Below are positions 48,701 through 60,700 of a DNA stretch of 64,000 bases, one piece after another. The stretch lies in the NCBI GenBank assembly GCA_026545225.1, contig CM048852.1, positions 14,523,146 to 14,587,145 on the forward strand, given 5' to 3'. The notes beneath the pieces were generated by a model. The model saw nothing but the letters and a program-made list of their open reading frames with translations. It was not told where the DNA came from and ran no database searches. The stretch comes from Cornus controversa. Lineage: Eukaryota > Streptophyta > Magnoliopsida > Cornales > Cornaceae. Positions within the stretch are counted from its first letter, which is position 1; each line of letters starts with the position of its first letter. Position numbers and translations under genes: made by a program.

Positions 48701-51700
48701 ACACACGCATCAACAGAGCAGTCCTCAGACAGTCCTTCTGTACATTCCGTCATTCCGGATTACTAGTCCGCAGGTCGACGTGAAACCACTGGCCAGTCAG
48801 GTGGACTTATCAACCACCAGGCATCTTTGTGCCTCTATTTTCAATTCCGACTATTTAAAACTTCTCGAAAATCATAACTCACACATGATATGAACAGTAT
48901 GAAAAAAATGATCAATATGAACAATGTAATAACAATGTCCATAATAATTATCCTCATAGCATTGGTTCTACATCTATGTGCACCAAGCTTTCAATGAGTT
49001 ATTCCTTAAGCAAAATTCCACGTGAGTAAATGTCTCTTTTCAATAGGGCTTTAAACCTTTAAATCCTTTTCAATAGGGCTTTAAACCTTTAATTTCAATG
49101 CTTGCATATATATAGTATCAAAGTATAACCAAATTCATAATTTAACCAAAGTAGTACATCTAGGCAATTTATATGCTACCTAGCAAGCATACTTGAACTT
49201 TCAAATCAAATATATTAAATTAACACCAAATCATGCTCTAGTACATTCTAAAGCATAATTTAAAGCATTTAAACAATTCCAGTTCCATGCCAAAAGCCAT
49301 GTTGCACCGTGGAGCCCTAGTTCCATACATTAAAGTGTGGTCAAAATTCCAAAATTTCTCCTAAGTGTTACCTATCATGCTCAACATGTTCAAAAGGCGT
49401 ATACAAACACTTAGGCACTTTAAATAACCACTTAGCATGCATTTTCAACTAATGTACACATGAATGACCAAAATACCCCTAATGGTCCATAAGTTGTCCA
49501 ATGAATTCAAATGAAACCCAATCCATCCATTAGCATTCCTACACATTAATTAATTAAAATATAGGATACTTGAACACACATTAGCAAACAAAGCATACAT
49601 GTCACTACTTTTTCCCAAAATACTATTCTTGAACAAAAGTTAAGCTTTTCATTCCAAGACACTAACGGATGACCCAAGATTTCCATAATTTATAATCATT
49701 AACACAATTACTATAAAAGTAATTTAGAACTTCTAGTTCTTACACAACACTAGAGTTATCATGCCATAAAGTGTACTTTAATTTCAAATTAAGAGTACAA
49801 GTGATCCAATGGTATACATGTCTCAATGGTAAACCTCCCTAATAATGCTAATAGGCATAATCCAAGGTTTCAACACATTTAGCATGCTCAAAACACAAAA
49901 GCCCCAATTTTTCATGAAATAAAGTAAACTTTAATTTACACGTTTTGCAATTCATGATAGAATATCAACCTAACACTTCCTAACGTCTTAAAACATTAGA
50001 AAAGGAAGTTAAATTCATTCCTACCTTAAATCCAAGAAGGATTGAAGAAACTCCCAAATTGAATTTTGAAATTCAATTTGAAACCCTAACTTTTCTTCAA
50101 AAGCTTTAATGGAGAAATCAATGGAAAGGAATGGAAGTCTTCAAGTCCCAAAGCTTCCAATACTACAAACCATACACCACACTCATTCTTCAAACTTCAA
50201 TAATTGAAAAAGAAGATGAAGAGAGGAAGTAGAAGAAAAAAATGGACAAAAGTGGTGGAAAGAAACACTTATATGCCACTAGCACCAACACTAACCACCA
50301 CTAATAACCTTGGACCAAGCCTAGCCTTCAAGCACCTTCAATGGAGGAATAAAGAGAGCAAAATAAGAGATGGAGAGGAAAAAGAAAGGGCTGGCAGAAC
50401 TTATGGGGAAGAGAGGAAGACAATTTTTACTTTTATAACTCAAAACCTATAGATATACATCTATATCTCCCACCCCTTCTAGAAGCTTCTAGACTCCCCC
50501 AAGTGAAAAGTCTCTTTTACCCTCCATTTTACTCTAAAACTACCACAATGCCATTCTTTTTCAAAGAATTTTCGATGGTGCCATCCACAATACGAAATTA
50601 CTAAAATACCCTTCACTTTAAAAGAAATGCCGAAATCGTCCCAAATCTTTTTGGAAAAGACTAACGTATCCTCATGTCCCACCATCCCGTAGAACTATTC
50701 TTTAACTTTGAAAATGCCCGGGATCAAACCAATACTTGAAATTGGAAACCCGAACATCCAAACATATTCTAAACTTAGAAATGAAATAATAAAAATAAAA
50801 CATTTTAATAAAATAAAATAATAATAATAATAATAATAATAAAACATTTAATTAAAAAAAAAAAAAATTTCAAGATCTCACATTGTTATATAGATCAACT
50901 TAGTATTTCCAACTCCAGAAAGCTGGGATAAGGTTTATTTTTATAAAGCTGTTAAATTGCTGGAATATATATTAGAAAGTGAGAATTTCAGAGGATTCAT
51001 GAGAATGCAATTCTTCTTTAACTTGACTTAGTTATAAATTTGAGATAGCCTATATATAGAGAGAGATCCTGCAGCAAAAAGAAAATGAAAACAACCAACT
51101 TACAACTGATAGACTATGATTACTCCCAATCACTATCAAAGCCTATATTTCTAACGGAGAATCTGGGAAAAGCCTGAGAAATCGTTTTCAAAATGATAAT
51201 ATACTAAAATTATATTGATAAAGACTTGCTACACCAGAGAAAAGGGGTTGTCCTTTGAAGAAAATATTTTAATTTCTATTCTTACTTTCTGATAGGTACA
51301 ATACACAGTCTTTATACACAAAAGAATACCTAATTAGAATATTTGAATCCTCTATCATCTCCTAAAAATCTGAAAATCCCTAGGAATAAGGAAACAATTA
51401 TTCAAAATGATAATTAGAGAAAACCAGGAAACTATACACGGTATCTAGCTATCAAGAATATCTCCTAAATAATTCTGGTAACTTTACAAATTTCCAACAC
51501 TCCCCCTCAGGTTGGTGAATAGATATTTTCCATTCCCAGCTTGCTTGTGATGTCTTGAAAGCTTGACGTAGGCAACCCTTTATTGAGAACATTTGCGAAC
51601 TGATCTTTTGATGATATGTAAGGAGTACAAATCAGTGAATTGTCCATCTTTTCTTTAATGAAATGTCTATCTACCTCAATGTGCTTGGTGTGGTCATGTT

Positions 51701-54700
51701 GTACCGGATTGTGTGCAATGTTGATGGTAGATTTGTTGTCACAGTAAAGTTTCATAGGTCCTTGCCACTTGATTTTAAGATCATCAAGAATTATTTTATC
51801 CATAGGAGTTCACAGATTCCATGTGCCAGGGCTCTGAATTCAGCCTTCGCGCTTGATCTTGCAACTACAACCTGCTTTTTACTTCTCCATGTCACTAGAT
51901 TCCCTCCAAGAAAAGTACAGTAGCCTGATGTGGATCTCCTATCGATTGTAGAGCCAACATAATCTGCATCCGTATAAGATTCAAGATTAATTCCATCATT
52001 CTTCTTGAATAAGATTCCTCTTCTTAGTGTAGCCTTAAGATAGTATTGAATCCTATGAACAGCCTGCAGATGTTTCTCCTTAGGATCATGCATGAATTGA
52101 CTAACCACGCTCACGACATAAGCTATATCCGGCCTAGTATGGGATAAGAAAATCAGTCTTCCAACTAATCTCTGATATCTTCCTCTATCGACTGTATTGT
52201 CATATTCTTCTTCACCCAACCTATGGTTTGGTTGAATAGGTGTGCTTGCTGTCTTGCAACCGAGTTTTCCAGTTTCTTTGAGGAGATCCAACACATTTTT
52301 GTTGAGAGACAAAGATACCCACTTTAGAGTGTGCTACTTCAATCCTCAAGAAATACTTCAACTTCTCGAGTTCTTTAATCTCAAATCTTGTCCTAGGATT
52401 TTCCTGAGTGTCTTTCTTTCGGTTGAGTCATCCCCTATTACAATAATATCGTCTACATAAACAAGCAAGACTGTAACTTTCCCTGTGGCCAAGTGCTTTA
52501 TAAAGAGAGTATGATCCCCTTGGCTCTCTTTATATCCCATTGCTAGCATAGCCTTCACGAATCTCCTAAATCATGCTCTAGGAGACTGTTTCAAACCGTA
52601 CATTGCTTTCTTCAACCTGCATACCTTATAGCCACCAAAATTGTCATTAAAGCCGGGTGGAGGTTCCATGTATACATCCTTTTCCAAATGACCGTGTAAG
52701 AAAACATTCTTAATATCAAATTGCTGCAAACACCAATCAAAGTTAGCAGCTAAGGACAATAGGACACACATTATGTTGATTTTAGCTACAAGGGCAAATG
52801 TCTCTTGATAATCTATTCCATAGGTTTGAGTCTATCCTTTTGCAACCAGCCTAGCTTTGTATTTCTCTAGGGACCCATCAACCTTGTATTTTAAGGTAAA
52901 TACCCATTTATAGCCCACTAGTTTCTTTCCTTTAGGCAAATTGATAGTTTCCAATATTTTATTCTTCTCTAGTGCATTCATTTCCTCTCTCATAGCTTGT
53001 ACCCAGTTCTTATTCCTAAGTGCCTTTTGTAGTGTTTGAGGAATGTCAATGGAATTTAGGGAAGTGGTGAAGGCCTTATGTTGTGAGGATAATCTATGAA
53101 AGGATACAAAGTGAGAAATTGGGTGTTGTGTGCATTGTCTGGTTCCTTTTCTCGTAGCAATGGATAAATTTAAATATGGAAAATATGAAAATCAGTACCT
53201 GGTTCAGTTTCTGGTTTGGATTCCTAGACTGTTTCGGGCTTAGAAACAGGTGCTCTCCTCCTTGAATAGACCTGAAGTGGTTTAGTGGGATTCAGACCAC
53301 TAGGATGTCATCTTTCTAACTTATTGTTAGGGACAGATTCGGGCTTTTTGGTTGCTGATTTAGGCTCGGGGGCAAATTTAGGATTAGATTCAGGCACAAT
53401 GTCAGGCACAGGCTGAGTTTCAGGAATTCAGGCTTGGGCAAGAAAGTTTCAGGAATTTCAGGTTCTGTTTGGGACGAAAAATTAGACTGCTGTTCTGGAA
53501 GTAACCCTCATCTTCTCTAGAAACTCTCTCCCCCTGAAGATGAGGATTTTGATTTTGAAAGAAAGACTCTTTTTCTACAACTGTTACATCCATGGAAATG
53601 AAAAAATTTCTAGTGGTTGGATAGTAACACTTGTAAGCCTTTTTTGTAGTTGAGTATCCCATAAATATACATTTTAGAGCCCTAGGATCAAGTTTATCCC
53701 TGTGATGATTGTGAATATGCACAAATGAAACACAGCCAAAATTTTTTGGAGGTAGTTTGCAAGAACCATTGAAGTCAGGAAAAAATTCGGAAAGTACATT
53801 TGTGGAACTTTGGTACCCTAACACTCTTGATGGCCTTCTATTTATTAGATAAGCTGCTGGCAAAATTGCCTCTCTCTCCCTAGATTTTGAAGCATTGTTT
53901 TGAAATAACAAGGCCCGTGTAACATTGAGTAAATGCCCATTTTTTCGTTCAGTGATCCCATTTTGTTGAGGTGTATCAACACAGGAGGATTCATGAATAA
54001 CTCTTTCCCTTGAAAGAAAGGTGAGAGAATGTGCTTGAAATAATCTCTAGCATTGTTGAACCTGACTCTTTTAATGGATATCCCAAACTGTGTATTTATC
54101 ATTTTGGAAAATTTTACTCGTCTCAGATTTTTTTATCATGAGAAATAATTAAGTTCTAGTGCAATCGTCAATGAAAGACACAAACCACCTAGCTCTTGAT
54201 ATGTTAGGAATTCTACTTCCACTCATGTCCTCAAGGTAGTAGAGTCCTTTCCTTAGCACGTCCAATCATCCTCCACGTAACCTGATCCTGAAAGATACAA
54301 TGTGTAGGAAAAGAAAGTTACTTTGTAGTTTAGGTCTTTGGTGATTTGATGAATGGATACAAGATTAGTAGATAATTTCAGAACATGAACACATTTTTTA
54401 AATGAAGGGAAGGTGTCAAATTTATTGTTCCTTGGCTAGCAACAGTCACGGGTGAGCCATCTGCCACCGTGATTTTTCTATTTCTAGGGCAAGGGTTATA
54501 AGTAATAAATTTGGTTGGACTTTGTGTTATGTGATTTGTAGCTCCTGAGTATATGACCCAAGAACTAGAAAACTGTGAACCTGAGGCACTAAGAGCATAA
54601 GAAGTAGGGTACTTACCTGAATGAGCCAATGAACACATACTAGAGGATTTATCAAGGGAGTTGAGAAGAATTCAGAGTTTATCAATTTCCTCCTCCTTGA

Positions 54701-57700
54701 GTTCTCCAAAATCACCATCATTGGAGTCAGTTTTCTATTGCGGGGATCCCTTTGCATTTGTAAGATGTGCCTGGCCACACTTTTGTCCTCCTTTTTGGTT
54801 GAGTACTGTTGCTCTCCCATGGAGTTTGTAACAACTGTCTCTTGTATGGCGTTGCTTCTTGCAGTATGTGCACCAGAGTCCTCGATTTTGTGGCCTAGAA
54901 TACTCTGGTTTTCCATTCTCGGAATTGTTATTCAGTATTAAGTTATTGAACTTAACTCCCTCATTGGTGGACTTTGCGGAGACCATGGTAGAACCTTCTA
55001 CAGCTTGGGGATATAGCATGATCATTCTTCGACTTTCCTCAGCCCTAACTATTGAGAAAATCTCATTAAGAGATGGTAAAGTCTCTTTTCCCAGCACTTG
55101 AACACGGATTGGATCCAACTCTACATTGAGACCTGCAAGAAATTCAAAACTTCTCTCTTTCCACGAAATTTTGGAGTGTCACGGTATCCTCGCTGCACTT
55201 CATCTTAATATTCTGATAATGATTCAATTCAAGTCGAAAACCTTTTAGAAGATTATAGTAATCTATGACTGAACGTGTACCTTGCTCAGCGGATAATATT
55301 TTGGTCTTGATTTCATAGAGTAATGACTGACGGGCGGGTTCTCAAATTTCATGAGCATTTGGGAGAAGCATATAGTTCCTGTTGATGTTAGGCTCCATTG
55401 AATTCCAAAGCCAAGTCATAATCATCGAGTCTTTATCCCAAGCTTTATACTTTGGATCTTTGGAGTATGGACCAGTACCAGTCAGATGGCTTAGTTTCCC
55501 TTTTCCTTTCAGAAGTGTCCTCACGATCTGTGACCATTGCAGGAAGTTCCTACCATTTAATCGATAGGAAGAATTAATGTTCTGGAGTTCTGCAGTTGAT
55601 GAATTCACCCATGTCTCAATGATGTGTTCAGAGGAAGGTTTTGATGAATTGTCGGAGGTCAATGACATCTTCCCAATAAGAGGTGTGGTAAGAGAAGGGA
55701 AAGAAGGGTTCGGCTATAAAGGCCGGTTACTCTTTCTTTAACTTTGTCAGATACACTTCATGTTCAACAACTTAGTACTAATCTTATTTCTGTTAATAGT
55801 GTTACTAAAAAATTAAATTGTAGTATAACGTTCTTTCCATCTCATTGTGTTTTTTAGGAATCTGGTGTCGAAGCAAATGATTAGCAATGGGCGTGAAGTG
55901 GACGACCTATAGCTGTTGTATGCACCTTTGTGACCTCAAGCACATTCAGTTTCCTTTTATAAATCTATTTCATCTAATAAAGCCTAGCTTATGCGCTGAC
56001 ACTTGTGTTTAGGACATATTTCTTTCGGTTATTTAAAACATTTGTCATCTAACTAAACATGTTCGTTGCAATTATCTTGGTAGTAATAAAATTGGTTTAA
56101 TACCTTTTGATCTTGTTCATTTGGATGTGTGGGGGGCATTTCCCAGTTACTTCTAATCTTGGATTTCGATTTTTTGTGTTGTTTATTGATTATCATAGCC
56201 GTGTTACATGAGTCTATCTCATGAAGACCAAAAATGAGGACAACACTATTTTAAAATTTTTGTAACAATGGTTTAGACAGTATGGTCGTACCATTAAAAA
56301 ACTTTAGATTTGATCATGGTACGGAGTACACTTATAGGGAGGTACAACGTTTATATACAGAATTTGGGATTGAGCATCAGATGTCTAATGATCAAACCGC
56401 TCAACAGAATGGCTGTATGAGAGAGAAAGAATTGCCACATCCTTGACTTAGCCAGAGCCATCTTCATTGGCATGAATGTTCTGCAGTCGTTTTGGGGAGA
56501 TGCAGTTCTTACAAGTGTGTGCATCATTAATAGAACCTCTTCTAGGCTTTTTAATTTTGCAGCATCACTCTCAATTTTACATCCCAATCAATCTCTTTTT
56601 TTTTTTATTCCCCCGCGTGTCTTTGGGTGTGCATGCGCTTTGTTCAGCAGTTTGGGCAAGCTCGTACAAAATTTGATCCCAAGGCATTAAAGTGTGTGTT
56701 TTGGGCTATTCTTAATCTCAGAAAGGTTACAGGTGTTACCATCCTCCCAGTCATCAACAATTTATATCCATGGATGTAACTTTCTTTGAGCATATACCAT
56801 ACTATAGTGGTTCATTTAGTTCTTAGAGTGAGTGGTTCCCATTGAACATGGTTGATGATCACCTCCTTCCATCTTTAACTCCTCTAGCTTTTTCCTATTT
56901 TCTCTTCTACTAGTCCTCCTCATGATACCCCTCCAGCAAGGGAAATTGTTCCTTTTCACAAGTCTACAGTTGCTGACAACAAGCTCAAACTTCTACTCCC
57001 ACGATTGCCTGCCCTATCCCTTCAGCACCAGCTTCGCCTACTCAAGCTGTTTTTTTGCTTGATGGTCGTTCTATTGCTCTTCAGAAGGGTAAACATTCTT
57101 GTACTTACCTTATTTCGAATTTTGTTCTGATTGTGCTCTCTCACCCTTCTATCAGAGTTTTCTTATTTTTGTTGCTTTGGTTCCTCTTCCTTCTAGTGTT
57201 GTAGATGAACTAGCACAACATCAGTGGTGTGATGCTATGACTGAAAAACTATAGGCACTTGAGAAAAATCAGACTTGGGACATGGTTCTGCTTCCTGTTA
57301 GATGAAAGGATGTGGGCTGTCGTTGGGTGTTTGGAGTTGAGCATAATCTAGACGTGTCAGTTGCTCGCTATAAGGCTCGATTTGTTACCAATGGTTATGC
57401 TTAGACTTGTGGCATAGATTATTAGAAGACTTTTGCCCCTATTGCCAAGATGAACACCATCTATGTATTATTTTCCATTACTGCAATTCGGTCTTGCCTC
57501 TATTATATTTAGATGTCAAGAATGTCTTTCTTAATGGTGACTAGCAGAAGGAGGTGTATATGGTTCCACCTCTGGGCTTTCGCTCTCCTACTTATTCCGG
57601 GATGTCTACCATCTTAACCGCTCCCTGTATGGCCTCAAGCAAACCCCTAGCGCTTGGTCTGATCTCTTTGGCACTGCCATGCTCCAGTTTGGTTTCCATT

Positions 57701-60700
57701 AAAGTGCTCTTATCATACCTTATTCTTACGTCATTCAGAGGGTAAGACAGTTGCTCTCATTATGTATGTGGATGATATTGTTCTTATTGTAGATGACACT
57801 GTCGGGATTGCTGAGGTTAAGAGCTATCTTAGCTGCCAATTTGAGATTAAGGATCTTGGTTCCCTTTGGTACTTCTTAGGCATTGAGGTGGCTCGCTCCA
57901 TGGCTGGCATTTTCATCTCTCAGCTCAAGTATGTTCTTGACTTGCTTTCTGCTATTGGTCAACTTGGCGCTCGTTCCATTGATACTCTGATTAAGTTGAA
58001 TCATCGGTTGGTTGATATTGAGCAGAAGTCATCGTCGGATGTTGGTTAGTATCAACGACTTGTTTGGAAGCTCATTTATCCATGACTTGACTTGACATTA
58101 CTTATGTCGTGACTGTCGTCAATCAATTCATGCACTCTCCTCGTACCCCTCACCTTGATGCAACTACTCGGATCCTTCGCTACCTGAAAGGGTGTTCAGG
58201 CCGCTGTATTTTGGTTGCCAATCATGGTCACTTACTGGTTGAGGCCTAGACAAATGCTGAGTATGCAGGATCAATTTCATATAGGAGGTCAACTTTTGTC
58301 TACTGTACTACTATTGTTGGCAACATGGTTAATTAGTGCAGTAAGAAGCCAGTTGTCTCTCAATCGTGTGCAAATGCAAAGTATAGGGCTATGGCTCTCT
58401 AAGCGTGTGAGTTGCTATGGCTGAAAACGTTGATGATAGACTTGTGCCTTCCAGTGTCACTTCCATTCTCACTTTACTGTGACAACAAGTCTGTCATTAG
58501 CATTGCAGCAAATCCCGTTCAACATGACAAGACTAAACATGAGGTTGACCGACACTTCATTCGAGAGAAGATCATCTATGGTCAAATTTGCTCTTCGTTT
58601 GCCACTACCTCTCAATAGCTTGCAGACATTCTTACGAAGGGCGTCAGCAAGACCGTGTTTGAGGATGCATTGTCCAAGTTGGGTGTATCAGATATGCTCG
58701 CACCAACTTGAGGGGAGTGTTAGCCGAGGTATGATAGTCTAGAATCATGGGATGTGGCTTACCATATTAGCCTAGATATGATAGCTTAGAATCATGGAAT
58801 GTGACTTTATTTATGCGTATATTTAGGCATAAAATTTGCAGTGATTTTATTTAGTTTCCTTTCTTGTAATATCAACATGGACTCTTTTAGTATATAAATA
58901 CTAGAGTTGTGAAAAAGTGATTATTCTCGTTCAAGCCTTTACATATTTCTCTTGTATTTCTTCTTTAGCAATTCCAAGCTTAGTTACTACTTTGTACTCA
59001 AAAAAGAAGTTTGACTCTGACTTCTTCAAGACACTTTCTGCCATCATTAAATATTTGCATCAATCCATCCCCCTTGAATAAAGTGGCCCTTGAGTTTGGA
59101 ACAAATTTACCTTGATCCAACAAAACCCCAACCTTCCATCCCATCCTTTCTTTCTTCTGTTTCATACTCCAACAAGATACCCTAATCTTCTTTCATAGTT
59201 AAAAAACACCTTTTTTTGAACTTCTCAAGCTCTCCCTTGAAATTTAGTAGATTTGCCAAACTTGCATGAATGCATATCATAAACCATGACCTGAATTAAC
59301 TTGATATTTGCATTAAAGCAACTCCTAGCTGTTTCTTGCTCCAAGAATCCATCTCAAATCAGATTGCAAATATGGCATTCATAATTTGTGAACTCCATCA
59401 ATGAACAAGCTCCATCACCAACCAAATGCTCAAGCTAACTAAATTTGATGTATTGTCCGGTGCATCACTTAGCATTGGAATTTCAGTAATATTTTCTTCA
59501 AATTTCCACCTGTTTGTCAACTAACATAAGCTTTGATGGTTCCAGGACTTCGAAGCCAGATATAGCATCTACCATATTGAGAGGCTGACCTTTCCGAGAC
59601 ACTATAAAATTAGATTTGTCATTTTTACTCTCAAATTCACAATACACAGATTGAACAGTTATATAGATTCAACTTTAGACAAGTTGTTGCTGACTACTTC
59701 CTTAGCTTTTTCCTCTTTCGGCTTACTTGCTCCTTTCTGCTCTCCAATCTCTGTTTCACGATGGTCTGATTGTACTTTAATTGTTGCATCTTGTGATTCG
59801 GTTACATCACTTGGATTTATTCTATGCTCATGTAAATCAAAATCACCATTCACTAAATACATTTCTTCTTCATATTCCTCTTTGTTGCTGTCAAATTTGG
59901 AAAGCCAAAAAGTTGAATATACCTGCAATATCTCATCTTCTTCATCTACACATCCAGATATTGTAAGATAGACTAGAATTATTCCAACCACCATCGGAAC
60001 CAGATTTCTAAAGGGAAAACTGGGAAAAGCTTAACTTGTGGCTTTTATGTATTTGAAATTTGTTTGATTGCTTGAAAAGGCTATTTTCCTATTGGGCTGT
60101 TATGCTCATACCTAAGTCCTAACAACATTTGCAGATTCAAACAATGCTTATGAGATAGAAGATATCCCAGAGTTTTCATGAAGATGTTCTTCCTGCATTT
60201 TAGTGTTTGACATTTAATGCCTTTCATGTGCCTTAGACATCTTCTTTCTTTTATAAACATGTTTAAAGCTTGAGTTGTTAGCATGTGGTTTGATTGAGGC
60301 TATGGCCTTAGATAGAATGGAATGGAAACATAAGATTCATGTAGCCGAACCCAAGTAGTTGGGAAAAAGGCTTGTTGTTGTTGTTGTAAATCTGGGAAAA
60401 GCTTGAGAAATAGTTATCAAAATGATAAACATATTGAAATTATATTGATAAAGACATGATACACCATAGAAGGGGCTATCCTTTTATAATACAGCCAATA
60501 ATGACCTCTAGTAACACCTTTTCACTTTCCTAAGTGATCGCTTAGTAATTCCAAAGCTTAATTACTACTTTGTACTCAAAAATCAAGAATGACTCTAACT
60601 AACTTCTTCATGACACTTTCTAAGACATCATTAATTATTTGCATCAGATCCTCTTTTAAACATCACTACCTTTGTCCATTACCTGTCAAACATTTACAGT

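Larger units (their letters stand above)
51256..55735 (-). mobile_element. Ty1/copia element 2, lacks its 5' LTR
   Basis: 3' LTR at 51256-51499 (plus-strand edges TGAAGAAAATATT and AATTTCCAACA). A polypurine tract CCTGAGGGGGAG (minus strand) follows, then RNase H, RT, integrase, protease and gag in order up to the gag start at 55668. No primer site or 5' LTR follows. Instead, the sequence runs within about 70 bp into a plus-strand copia element. It lies inside the left LTR of element R. Confidence 0.8.
55736..58970 (+). mobile_element. Ty1/copia element 3, lacks 5' LTR, gag and protease
   Basis: Begins inside the region between protease and integrase and continues to RNase H. A polypurine tract (CTTGAGGGGAG) follows, then a 3' LTR (58718-58970, TGTTAGCCGAGG to CTTCTTTAGCA) with a TATA box near 58893 and an internal duplication of about 42 bp. 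It carries many TAG/TAA/TGA codons at Gln and Trp positions. It faces element 2 head-to-head, both lacking 5' ends. Confidence 0.75.
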
